Positions 9,982 through 19,096 of a stretch of 64,000 bases of DNA are shown here, one piece after another. The position numbers were made by a program, and so were the translations under genes. Numbering within the stretch: position 1 is the stretch's first letter; every line of letters begins with the position of its first letter. The notes below the pieces were generated by a model. That model saw only the letters and a list, made by a program, of their open reading frames with translations. It was not told where the DNA came from and did not search any database. Source of the DNA: Candidatus Treponema equifaecale (GTDB taxonomy: Bacteria; Spirochaetota; Spirochaetia; Treponematales; Treponemataceae); assembly GCA_018064905.1 (NCBI GenBank), contig JAGHUJ010000023.1:1-64000 (forward strand). The letters run 5' to 3'.

Positions 9982-11536
9982 CAACAATTCAAATAAATTT
10001 TTCATTGATCAGCACGGTTGTGCAAAAAATCAGGTTGATGGTGAGCTTCTGGTTGCTCATCTTGTGGCAAAAAACTGGACTCAGACCTTTGAACCTTCTG
10101 AGGCTGATCTGATTATTGTAAATTCCTGCGGCTTTATTGAATCTGCAAAAACAGAAAGCCTTGATGCAGTAATGTCTGCCCGTCAGATGTATCCAAAGGC
10201 CAAGATTCTGCTGGCCGGATGTCTGGCTCAGCGTTATGCAAATGAACTTAAGGACAATCTTGAAGAAGCTGACGGATTCTTTGGAAACGGAGACTTGGAC
10301 CAGCTTTACAAAGTGGTTGAGCCGTTGATGAAGGGTGAGAGACCTGTGCTTGTTCCTGAGCAGAAGGGTGTTTGTGGTGGAAACCGAAACATGCTTTTGA
10401 ATTTTCCTGGAACTGCCTTTGTCAAAATCACTGAAGGCTGCAATAATCGCTGTTCATTCTGTGCTATTCCTATTATTCGTGGTGAGCTTAGAAGCCGTCC
10501 TGCACAGGAAATAATTGACGAAATAAAACTGTTGATTTCTCAGGGTGTTTACGAGCTGAATTTGATTGGTCAGGATCTGGCGGCTTATGGTACAGGTCGT
10601 GAGGACAATGTTTTTGGAACCGGAAGAACATATCTTCCAAAGGGAACTCCTGGGGATTTGTCTGTTGAAGGCGGAAGCAATTTAATCGGTAACTCAATGG
10701 ATGAAGATTCTTCAAATGCTTCTGAGCCTGCAAAAATGACCAGCGGATTGGCACAGCTTTTAAAACAGATTTCTGCCCTTGAAGGTACTTTCAGATTGCG
10801 CCTGCTTTATATACATCCGGATCATTTTAATGAAGATATTCTTCCTGTAATGAAAGCTGACGAACGCTTTGTTCCATATTTTGACATTCCGTTCCAGAGC
10901 GGTGACGATGATACAATTCTTGCAATGCATCGTGTTGGATGCCAGAAAAAATACAAGGCGTTGATTGATTTGATTCGTTCATACTTTCCTGAAACTGCCA
11001 TTCGAACAACATTTATGGCAGGTTTTCCAGGAGAAAGCGATGCCGCTGCTGAAAATACCCGCAACTTCCTTAAAGAAATCTGCACTGACTGGAGCGGCTG
11101 CTTCTCATATTCAAAAGAAGACGATACTCCGGCCTATGATTTTAAAAAGCAGGTTCCTCATAAGACCGCGGAAAAACGAGCTGCTGAGCTGGTTTTGATT
11201 CAATCAGAAATTACCAAAGAAAGACTTAAGCTCCGTTGCAGTAAAGAATACGACATCCTCATTGAAGAAGTGCTTTCAGAAGGTGAGGAGAATCCGGACG
11301 AAGGACTTGCAATTGGTCGTGCATGGTTTCAGGCTCCTGAAGTTGACGGCAGCGTAGTTGTCCGCTATGACCGTTCTGTTCAATCTGAGGTGGATGCTGT
11401 AAAAACCGGACGGCTGGTTCGAGTAAAGATTGTTTCCAGCGGAGATGTTGATTTAAACGGAGACTTTGTTTGTGATTCACCGCTGAACAAAGGAATTTTG
11501 AAAAATTCGTTGAAATTTGCACAGAATGAGATATAG
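9974..11536 (+). CDS. rimO: ribosomal protein uS12 methylthiotransferase RimO
   Basis: MiaB/RimO fold: N-terminal GCAKNQVDGE, CNNRCSFCAIPIIRG radical-SAM motif, C-terminal TRAM region. Confidence 0.85.
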   Translation: MTNNNSNKFFIDQHGCAKNQVDGELLVAHLVAKNWTQTFEPSEADLIIVNSCGFIESAKTESLDAVMSARQMYPKAKILLAGCLAQRYANELKDNLEEADGFFGNGDLDQLYKVVEPLMKGERPVLVPEQKGVCGGNRNMLLNFPGTAFVKITEGCNNRCSFCAIPIIRGELRSRPAQEIIDEIKLLISQGVYELNLIGQDLAAYGTGREDNVFGTGRTYLPKGTPGDLSVEGGSNLIGNSMDEDSSNASEPAKMTSGLAQLLKQISALEGTFRLRLLYIHPDHFNEDILPVMKADERFVPYFDIPFQSGDDDTILAMHRVGCQKKYKALIDLIRSYFPETAIRTTFMAGFPGESDAAAENTRNFLKEICTDWSGCFSYSKEDDTPAYDFKKQVPHKTAEKRAAELVLIQSEITKERLKLRCSKEYDILIEEVLSEGEENPDEGLAIGRAWFQAPEVDGSVVVRYDRSVQSEVDAVKTGRLVRVKIVSSGDVDLNGDFVCDSPLNKGILKNSLKFAQNEI

Positions 11537-11544
11537 TTTAAACT

Positions 11545-12594
11545 ATGGAAAATTCCTCTGGCAAAAAATTAGATTCTCTTACAGGACTGTTTGACCGCAC
11601 AGAAATTGAATCTCATGTGGTTTCTCTTATAAAAAAGAATGTTCCATTTGTGTTTGCCGTCATCGACATTGACAATTTTAAGAACGTTAACGACGGCTAT
11701 GGACATACTGTTGGTGACCAGGTAATTAAAGTCATAGCAAAAAAACTTAAGTCCGGTGTAGGCGACAGAGGAATGGTTGGCAGGTTCGGTGGAGATGAAT
11801 TCATCGTTGTTGCTGAAAATATCACAGAATACGATGACTCCTGGAAATTCTGCCGTAGTATTTTTGATCATATAAACGGCGTTGAAATTGAAAATTATCC
11901 TGGCCTTTTTATTACTGTTACTTTGGGACTTTCAAGATTTCCTTGTGATGCCAGCACTTATGACGAAATTTTTGAGACTGCTGACAAGGCTCTTTACAGA
12001 GGAAAGATAAAGGGAAGAAGCTGTTTTATCATCTATCTTGCAGAAAAACACAAGGACATAAAGCTTTTATCCAGCAAGGATACTTCTATAAATTCAATGC
12101 AGCGGCACGCTGATATTTTTTCCAGCCTGAACAATGCGAAAACCTTCTCTCGTGGAATAAAGGCTTTGTTCAAGAACCTGTGTGTTTCGCTGATGATTGA
12201 CCACATCTGTATTCAGGCGGATGACAAACTGTATTTTAATGAAACTTATGCCCTTGCAAAATCAAAGAAATTTGCTCCATTTGATGAAAAGCTTATAAAA
12301 GAGAATTTAAATCCTTCCAACGGAATTTTCTTCGTAAACGACATTTCAAAACTTGAATATCTTAAAGGAAAACCTCTGGCAGTGGAATGTGAGCAGCAGA
12401 ATATTCTTTCAATGTTTTTTGCAAAAATTGCTTACGGAAAAGAATTTTATGGCTATTTGAGAGCTGATTCAGAAACTGCTGTCCGAATTTGGCAGAACAA
12501 GGATATGGATTTGCTTTTGACTGCGGCTTCACTTATTGCAACAAAACTCCACTATGAAAAAGTTTCCTTTGAAGAAATGACAAAAGGGAACTGA
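11545..12594 (+). CDS. GGDEF-domain protein (diguanylate cyclase)
   Basis: DxLTGLxxR, IDIDNFKNVNDGYGHTVGD, GRFGGDEF. Confidence 0.9.
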   Translation: MENSSGKKLDSLTGLFDRTEIESHVVSLIKKNVPFVFAVIDIDNFKNVNDGYGHTVGDQVIKVIAKKLKSGVGDRGMVGRFGGDEFIVVAENITEYDDSWKFCRSIFDHINGVEIENYPGLFITVTLGLSRFPCDASTYDEIFETADKALYRGKIKGRSCFIIYLAEKHKDIKLLSSKDTSINSMQRHADIFSSLNNAKTFSRGIKALFKNLCVSLMIDHICIQADDKLYFNETYALAKSKKFAPFDEKLIKENLNPSNGIFFVNDISKLEYLKGKPLAVECEQQNILSMFFAKIAYGKEFYGYLRADSETAVRIWQNKDMDLLLTAASLIATKLHYEKVSFEEMTKGN

Positions 12595-12600
12595 GTTTTT

Positions 12601-15042
12601 ATGCCTGAAAATTTTACAACTGATTCAATTACAACAAATGAACCTGACATTTTTGACATAATGGCAGGAGCTTCTCCACAGACTCAAAGCTATCTTGATG
12701 TTCTTAATGAAGAGCAGCTGGAAGCCGTTACTCATTCTGGTTCGCCTCTTTTGATTCTGGCTGGTGCCGGTTCTGGAAAGACCCGTGTAATCACCACAAA
12801 AATTGCCTATCTTATTGCTGAAAAAAACATAGATCCCTACCAGATTCTTGCCGTGACTTTTACAAAAAAAGCCGCAAATGAAATGCATGAGCGTGCCATT
12901 GCTCTTGATGCACGTGCCCAATATTCACAGATAAGGACTTTTCACTCATTTGGTGCCTGGTTTCTTCGTCTTAATGCACAGGCTGCCGGAATTGATCCAA
13001 ATTTTACTGTTTACGATGATGATGACTGCGTTACATTGATTCAGAAGGCAATGCCAAAGCTTACAAAACAGCAGGTAAGTCATTTTGCTCACGAAATTTC
13101 TCTGGCTAAGGATTATTGTTATCTTCCTGATTCTCCAAAGCTTGATGAAATTGACTCTGATCCTGAATTCCGTGAGGTTTATGAGGCCTATACAAAGCGT
13201 CTTCGTGAAACTGGAAATGTGGATTTTGGTGATCTGATTATGCTGCCTTATCTTGTGCTTCATAACGACGAATATGTTCGAATGCGGCTTTTCAATCGTT
13301 TTCGGGTCATTATGGTGGACGAATATCAGGACTCCAACGTGGCTCAGTTTCTTTTGCTGCAGGAATTGTGCGGTGCCAAGTACGGAATGGCGGCTTCTCC
13401 AGAAAATCCTGATGGGATTTATGTCTGCGTTGTTGGTGATGATGACGAGTCGATTTATAAATTCCGTGGGGCTGAAATTCAGAACATTCTTACGTTTAAG
13501 GACAAGTTTCCGGGAACAAAAATTATCCGTCTTGAAAAAAATTACCGTTCCACAGAGCAGATTCTGAGCATTGCTGACGATGTTGTCCGCAACAATGAAG
13601 GCCGTCTTGGAAAAACGCTGAGTGCTGAACGGGGACAGGGAAAACAGCCGGTTCTGGCCTTCCTTCCAAATCAGGATGAAGAGGCGAATTTCTGTGCCGA
13701 CCTTATTAAGCTTGCCCATGAGCACGGCTGTCCTTACAGTGACTGGGCCATATTATATAGAACAAATGCTCAGTCTTTGACATTTGAATCAACTTTCCTC
13801 CATAGAAAAATTCCTTATCAGGTGGTGGGTTCCCTTAAATTCTATGAGCGTGAGGAAATCAAGGACATTCTGGCCTATCTTTCGCTGCTTGCAAATCCCC
13901 GTGATGAAATTGCCTTTAGAAGAATCGTGAACAAGCCGACCCGCGGAATTGGTGCTACAACTCAGGAAAAATTGATTGCGGCCGCAAGAGAAAACATTGT
14001 AACTGCCGCTGATTATAATCTTCTGGAAGCCTGCAAAAAGAGCGCAGCTTCTCTTTCAAAAAAAGCGAAGGAAGGAATTGAAAAATTTACAGAAGCCTTT
14101 GATGAATTCAAGGACAAGCTAGGGATTGGAGCTGCGCGAAGCGTTGCAGAGGAGGTGGTTGAGCCTGTCGAAACCTCCGCAGCTGCAATGAAGGCGATAG
14201 CCGGAACAGCGGAAAGCCCGACGGCGACAGCCGTAGCTCCCGAAAAAGAAAAACTTCCTGGTGAAATTTCTGTAAAACTTTCTGAACTTATTGAGCTTAT
14301 TTCTGAAAAATCCGGAATTAAAAATTACCATGAGACTCAGGATGAAGTTTCGGGAACTCAGCGTGTGGCAAACCTTCAGGAACTGGCAAATTCTGCGGTG
14401 CTTTACGAATGTTCCAGGGAAGGACTTTTGGAATTTCTGGACCACATTGAGCTGGACAGAACTTTGGAAAATCCGGATGAAGAAACTGACGACAACCGCG
14501 TAACTTTGATTACTCTTCACAACACAAAAGGTCTGGAATTCAACAGGGTGATTATGACCGGAATGGAGCTTGGAATTTTCCCACGGCAGGACAAGACAGG
14601 TTCAGATCTGGAGGAAGAACGCAGACTTTGCTATGTTGGAATCACCCGCGCAAAAAATGAGCTTTATATGACCAACTGTTCCGTGAGAAGAATGTACGGA
14701 AGAACTGAATTCATGGCGGTAAGTCCATTTTTGCTGGAAATTGACAGTGAAAAGCTAAAGACAATCGGACACGCTCCTGCCAGCTTTAGAAGAAGTTCAT
14801 TTAGGGGCGGGGATTATGGAGAGCGTGGATTGAGCCATCCTGATACGGAAAGCGACCCGATCAAGAAAAAATATTCAAAGGGAACAAAGGTTTTCCACGA
14901 CGATTACGGTTACGGAATAATCAGTTTTTCTGAAGAAAATGAAGAAGGGGAATATTGCATTACTGTAAGCTTTGAAAATTCCGGAAAGAAAAAATTCATT
15001 CCGAAATATCAAAGCCACAGTTTAATGGTAATAAAAGATTAA
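12601..15042 (+). CDS. uvrD: UvrD/PcrA-type superfamily I DNA helicase
   Basis: LNEEQLEAVTHSGSPLLILAGAGSGKTRVIT, VDEYQDSN, VVGDDDESIYKFRGA, TLHNTKGLEF, YVGITRAK. Confidence 0.95.
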   Translation: MPENFTTDSITTNEPDIFDIMAGASPQTQSYLDVLNEEQLEAVTHSGSPLLILAGAGSGKTRVITTKIAYLIAEKNIDPYQILAVTFTKKAANEMHERAIALDARAQYSQIRTFHSFGAWFLRLNAQAAGIDPNFTVYDDDDCVTLIQKAMPKLTKQQVSHFAHEISLAKDYCYLPDSPKLDEIDSDPEFREVYEAYTKRLRETGNVDFGDLIMLPYLVLHNDEYVRMRLFNRFRVIMVDEYQDSNVAQFLLLQELCGAKYGMAASPENPDGIYVCVVGDDDESIYKFRGAEIQNILTFKDKFPGTKIIRLEKNYRSTEQILSIADDVVRNNEGRLGKTLSAERGQGKQPVLAFLPNQDEEANFCADLIKLAHEHGCPYSDWAILYRTNAQSLTFESTFLHRKIPYQVVGSLKFYEREEIKDILAYLSLLANPRDEIAFRRIVNKPTRGIGATTQEKLIAAARENIVTAADYNLLEACKKSAASLSKKAKEGIEKFTEAFDEFKDKLGIGAARSVAEEVVEPVETSAAAMKAIAGTAESPTATAVAPEKEKLPGEISVKLSELIELISEKSGIKNYHETQDEVSGTQRVANLQELANSAVLYECSREGLLEFLDHIELDRTLENPDEETDDNRVTLITLHNTKGLEFNRVIMTGMELGIFPRQDKTGSDLEEERRLCYVGITRAKNELYMTNCSVRRMYGRTEFMAVSPFLLEIDSEKLKTIGHAPASFRRSSFRGGDYGERGLSHPDTESDPIKKKYSKGTKVFHDDYGYGIISFSEENEEGEYCITVSFENSGKKKFIPKYQSHSLMVIKD
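14119..14241 (+). repeat. in-frame copy of composite hairpin repeat (GGGAT...CCC family) inside uvrD
   Basis: Near-colinear with the reverse complement of 50980-51106 (AGGGATTG-AGC--CGCGAAGCG-TG...GGTGGTTGAGC-TGTCGAAAC-...ATGAAGGC...AGCCGGAA--GCGGAAAGCCCGACGGCG--AGCCGTA...CCC). Confidence 0.9.
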
Positions 15043-15044
15043 GC

Positions 15045-15185
15045 CTTCTTGCTCTGTCACCGCAGTGGTTGAGACTTCTTGCTCTGTCACCGCAGCGGTT
15101 GAGTCTTTTTGCTCTGTCACCTCGACCGTAGTGGAGAGGTCTATAAATATAGATTTCTCCACGCACTTCGTTTGGTCGAAATGAC
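15045..15185. repeat. GTCAYYTCGA element array: 3 heads (period 30), one complete + copy, one complete inverted copy
   Basis: CTTCTTGCTCTGTCACCGCAGYGGTTGAG x2, then TGTCACCTCGACCGTAGTGGAGAGGTCT, then AGATTTCTCCACGCACTTCGTTTGGTCGAAATGAC. Confidence 0.9.
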
Positions 15186-15193
15186 GGCAGTTT

Positions 15194-16738
15194 TTACTGA
15201 GCCTTTTTAGCCTGCAGTTTTTTCATTACGAACAGGAAGCCGATCATCAGTGCTGTTCCCAGAATCAGTGAGGCTGCTGCATTTTTTACAAAGCCTGCAA
15301 AGATGTATGTCACAAAGGAAATTACCGCACAGCTTAAGGCGTATGGAAGCTGGGTTGAAACGTGATTTACGTGATCACATTGTGCACCGGCACTGGCCAT
15401 GATTGTTGTGTCTGAAATTGGTGAAATATGGTCACCGCAAACAGCACCTGCCATACAAGCTGAAATTGAGATTATGCGCAGAGGATTGTCTGCTTCCGGG
15501 AAAACTGCGATACAGATTGGAATAAGAATTCCGAATGTACCCCATGAAGTTCCTGTTGCAAAAGCAAGAAAACCGGCGATTACAAAGATGATTGCTGGAA
15601 GTAGACTCTGCAATGATGAAGCGCTTCCGCTTACAACTCCTGCAACAAATTCCTTGGCACCAAGACTGTCTGTCATTCCTTTTAGAGTCCATGCAAGGCT
15701 TAGAATCAGGATTGCAGGAACCATAGCTTTGAATCCGTCTGGAACACACAGCATTGCGCCTTTGAATGAAATTACTCTTCGGACAACATAAATTCCAACT
15801 GTAATTACAAGGGCTGCAAAGGAACCAAGCACAAGACCAACTGAAGCATCACTGTTGGCAAATGCATCGATAAAGTTCAAATAGGTTTCGTTTGCAACCA
15901 TCTGTCCTTCAACTTCGCCTTCTACAAGTTTTGTAAAGAATCCGCCTGAATAAATCATTCCCAGTGTACACATTACGATAAGAACTGCGATTGGAAGAAT
16001 AAGGTCAATTACTCCGCCTTTTCCGTTTGTCTTATCATCCAGATCAAGTTCCTTCTCGCTCATCATCTGCAATGCCTTTTCGTATTTTGACATTGTTCCG
16101 TATTCAAGACGAAGGAAAACCATGCAGAGCATCATTACAATGGTAAGAAGCGCATAGAAATTATATGGAATTGCCTTGCAGAAAAGTGCCAGCCCGTTTT
16201 CGCCTTCTGTTACAAATCCAGAAACTGCTGCTGCCCATGATGAAATTGGAGCTATGATGCAGACTGGAGCTGCCGTTGCGTCGATAAGATATGCCAGCTT
16301 TTCACGGGAAATGCCGTATTTGTCTGTTACTGGGCGCATAACTGAACCAACGGTAAGGCAGTTGAAATAGTCATCGATAAAAATCATGACTCCAAGAAAA
16401 ATTGTTGCAAACTGTGCACCAACCTTGGTTTTGATGTGGCTTCTTGCCCAGCGTCCGAATGCAGCAGAACCGCCGGCCTTGTTCATCAAAGCAACCATAA
16501 TTCCAAGAACTACAAGGAACACCAGAATACCTGCATTGTAGGCATCTGAAACCTGTGTGATGAGTCCGTCGCTGAACACATGGTTCAAAAATCCTGCAAA
16601 ACCTGCTCCTGCATCAACAGCATAGAAAATGCCGCCAAGAACAATTCCAACAAAAAGGGAAGAATAAACTTCCTTTGAAATCAACGCCAGTGCAATGGCT
16701 ACGATGGCTGGTACAAGAGACCAAAAACTTCCGACCAT
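15194..16738 (-). CDS. Na+/H+ antiporter NhaC family protein
   Basis: 514 aa polytopic protein; 'FATGTSWGTFGILIPI' and 'AGAVCGDHISPISDTTIMASAGAQCDHVNHVSTQLPYAL' typical of NhaC-type transporters. Confidence 0.85.
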   Translation of the reverse strand: MVGSFWSLVPAIVAIALALISKEVYSSLFVGIVLGGIFYAVDAGAGFAGFLNHVFSDGLITQVSDAYNAGILVFLVVLGIMVALMNKAGGSAAFGRWARSHIKTKVGAQFATIFLGVMIFIDDYFNCLTVGSVMRPVTDKYGISREKLAYLIDATAAPVCIIAPISSWAAAVSGFVTEGENGLALFCKAIPYNFYALLTIVMMLCMVFLRLEYGTMSKYEKALQMMSEKELDLDDKTNGKGGVIDLILPIAVLIVMCTLGMIYSGGFFTKLVEGEVEGQMVANETYLNFIDAFANSDASVGLVLGSFAALVITVGIYVVRRVISFKGAMLCVPDGFKAMVPAILILSLAWTLKGMTDSLGAKEFVAGVVSGSASSLQSLLPAIIFVIAGFLAFATGTSWGTFGILIPICIAVFPEADNPLRIISISACMAGAVCGDHISPISDTTIMASAGAQCDHVNHVSTQLPYALSCAVISFVTYIFAGFVKNAAASLILGTALMIGFLFVMKKLQAKKAQ

Positions 16739-16741
16739 TTT

Positions 16742-16915
16742 TTATTTTTCCTCCGATTCAGAAAGTTTTGTAAAATCAGCCTTAAGCGGTTCCTTAATTC
16801 CGTCGCTTTCCAGCTTTTCTATTACCTTGATTGCATAGTCCAGCTCTTCCAGCTGGGTTGAGGCACAGTAAGTTTTTATTGTCTTCAGTGCCTTGATGAC
16901 TTTTTCATTATTCAT
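16742..16915 (-). CDS. small conserved hypothetical protein
   Basis: About 57 aa (MNNEKVIKALKTIKTYCASTQLEELDYAIKVIEKLE...), adjacent upstream of the NhaC-like gene. Confidence 0.5.
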   Translation of the reverse strand: MNNEKVIKALKTIKTYCASTQLEELDYAIKVIEKLESDGIKEPLKADFTKLSESEEK

Positions 16916-16934
16916 AGCATCCTCCATTTTTTTT

Positions 16935-16961
16935 AGTCATTTCGTTTCGCTCGAAGTGACT
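16935..16961. repeat. head-to-head inverted fragment of the GTCAYYTCGA repeat
   Basis: AGTCATTTCG-tttcgct-CGAAGTGACT. Confidence 0.7.
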
Positions 16962-17031
16962 AAAGTTTTTTCTATTTTATTTTACCACGCTTTTGTAGAT
17001 TTCAGTTGAAAAATTCGCTAAAATAAAAATT

Positions 17032-17340
17032 ATGAGTGAACACAAAACAGTAGACGAGACAACTCTCGAAAATCTTCTGTATCTTTCTCGCCTTTCTCCA
17101 GAAAGTACAGACATGGCAACATTGAAAAAGCAGGTAGACGAAATTGTAGGCTACTTTGACATTCTTTCAAAATATGATGATTCAGAAAATCCATACGATG
17201 CATATCCTTCAACAGAGGCAGAAAAGCTTCGTGAAGACAACATTGTGGCAGGTCTGGATATTCCTGACGTTAAGAAAGTAACAGACAAATTCATGGACGG
17301 TTATTTCCAGGTTCCAAAAGTTCTTGGTGAAGGGGCGTAA
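17032..17340 (+). CDS. gatC: Asp-tRNA(Asn)/Glu-tRNA(Gln) amidotransferase subunit GatC
   Basis: LLYLSRLSPESTDMATLKKQVDEIVGYFDIL; upstream of gatA. Confidence 0.88.
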   Translation: MSEHKTVDETTLENLLYLSRLSPESTDMATLKKQVDEIVGYFDILSKYDDSENPYDAYPSTEAEKLREDNIVAGLDIPDVKKVTDKFMDGYFQVPKVLGEGA

Positions 17341-17342
17341 TT

Positions 17343-18845
17343 ATGTTTTACACAATATCAGAAACAGTTGAAGCTCTTAAATCAGGAAAAACTACTTCTG
17401 TAGAACTGGTAAAATCTTCAATCGATACTTTTGAAAATGACAAAAAATCAGAAAAGCCCCTCAATGCTTTTCTTGAAATTTATGACGATGTTCTGGAGCT
17501 GGCAAAGACTTGTGATGAAAAAATTGCTGCTGCCCGTGCTGACGGTTCAATCGAAAAGCTTTATGAAGCGCAGCCATTGTTCGGACTTCCATTTGCAAAC
17601 AAGGACAATATTTCAGTTCGTGGAAAAAAGCTTACCTGTTCTTCAAAAATCCTTGAAGGCTACGTGGCTCCATACAATGCAACTGTAATCAACCGTCTCG
17701 TAGAAGCTGGTGCAATTCCACTTGGCCGCTGTAATCAGGACGAATTTGCCATGGGTTCATCAACTGAATATTCTGTTTACGGTCCAACACGAAACCCAAT
17801 CAACCGTGACTATGTTTCCGGCGGTTCTTCCGGCGGTTCTTCTGCTGCAGTTGCCGCAAACCAGGCTCTTTTTGGTCTTGGTACTGAAACTGGTGGTTCT
17901 GTTCGTTTGCCTGCTTCTTACTGCGGTGTTTACGGTCTTAAACCAACTTATGGCGTTCTTTCACGCTGGGGTGTTGTAGCTTATGGTTCTTCACTTGATC
18001 AGGTTGGTATTCTTGGACATACCCCTGCAGATATTGCCACACCTCTTTCAGTAATGTGCGGAACTGATTTCTATGATGATACTTCCGCAGACCTTCCTGA
18101 AAGTTCTTCTCTTAAAAATCTTGAAGCTTACAAGGATTTTGCATCACTTAAAATTGCTGTTCCAAAGCAGTTTGAGGAAGCAAAAGGTCTTGATGAAGAT
18201 GTACGCAAGGTGTTTGAAGATGTTAAGGCCTGGTTCACTTCAAAAGGTGCAAAGATTGAGTCTGTTGACCTTCCGATTCTTGACGCATCAATCGCTTCAT
18301 ATTATGTAATTGCACTTTCAGAAGCTGCATCAAACCTTAGCCGCTTTGACGGAATCCGTTATGGTGCGCGTGAAGACAATGGCAAAGGCTATGACCAGCT
18401 TTATGTTGATACTCGTTCTAACGGTTTTGGTCCTGAGGTTAAACGCCGAATTATCATCGGTAACTATGTTCTTTCTGAGCAGTTCTCTGGCACAACCTAC
18501 AAAAAGGGTATGTCCGTTCGCGCACGCATTCAGAGAGAAGTTGCCGCATTGTTTGAGAACTACGATTTGATTCTGTGTCCAACTTGTCCAACTGCCGCAT
18601 TCAAACTTGGTGAAAAATACGATGATCCAATGGCTATGTACCTTTCGGATCTCTACACTGTATTCGTAAACCTTGCACGCATTCCTTCAATTTCTGTTCC
18701 TGCTGGCTTCACTTCTGATGCAAACGGAAAGATGCCTGTTGGTATTCAGTTTGCTGGAAAAATGTTCAGCGAGGCAAAGATTCTTCAGCTTGCTCAGGCT
18801 TGGGAAGAAGACCACGCAGGTTGTGGCGTTCCTGTAAAAAAATAG
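17343..18845 (+). CDS. gatA: Asp-tRNA(Asn)/Glu-tRNA(Gln) amidotransferase subunit GatA
   Basis: Amidase signature GGSSGGSSAAVAANQALFGLGTETGGSVRLPASYCGVYGLKPTYG. Confidence 0.96.
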   Translation: MFYTISETVEALKSGKTTSVELVKSSIDTFENDKKSEKPLNAFLEIYDDVLELAKTCDEKIAAARADGSIEKLYEAQPLFGLPFANKDNISVRGKKLTCSSKILEGYVAPYNATVINRLVEAGAIPLGRCNQDEFAMGSSTEYSVYGPTRNPINRDYVSGGSSGGSSAAVAANQALFGLGTETGGSVRLPASYCGVYGLKPTYGVLSRWGVVAYGSSLDQVGILGHTPADIATPLSVMCGTDFYDDTSADLPESSSLKNLEAYKDFASLKIAVPKQFEEAKGLDEDVRKVFEDVKAWFTSKGAKIESVDLPILDASIASYYVIALSEAASNLSRFDGIRYGAREDNGKGYDQLYVDTRSNGFGPEVKRRIIIGNYVLSEQFSGTTYKKGMSVRARIQREVAALFENYDLILCPTCPTAAFKLGEKYDDPMAMYLSDLYTVFVNLARIPSISVPAGFTSDANGKMPVGIQFAGKMFSEAKILQLAQAWEEDHAGCGVPVKK

Positions 18846-18898
18846 GTAATAGTGACTGGGGCTTGCGCCGATTGAGCCTGTCTGCATTAGTTGTTTTG

Positions 18899-19048
18899 TC
18901 TTCAACTGTAGCGTCAGGTGTTTTTGTCACTTCGACTGTAGCGTCGGGTGTATTTTGTCACTTCGACTGTAGCGTTAGCGGAATGGAGAAGTCTATCACA
19001 TTGCTTTGGTAGATTTCTCGACTGCACTGCGTTACGCTCGAAATGACA
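18899..19048. repeat. GTCAYYTCGA element array: 3 heads, one complete + copy, one inverted copy
   Basis: GTCTTCAACTGTAGCGTCAG / GTCACTTCGACTGTAGCGTCGG / TGTCACTTCGACTGTAGCGTTAGCGGAATGGAGAAGTCT, then AGATTTCTCGACTGCACTGCGTTACGCTCGAAATGACA. Confidence 0.9.
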
Positions 19049-19096
19049 CGGCGCAGGAGACTCTTGCACTTATCCATACTCATTATTTCAGCAAAT

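Noticed and set aside
12946-13725. 259-aa minus-strand ORF inside uvrD
   Set aside because: Fully antisense to a well-supported helicase gene; composition looks like a shadow ORF and no recognisable domain.
15045-15185. CRISPR-like array because of regular 30-bp spacing
   Set aside because: Units are tandem (no unique spacers), only three, and match the dispersed GTCAYYTCGA repeat; no cas genes nearby.
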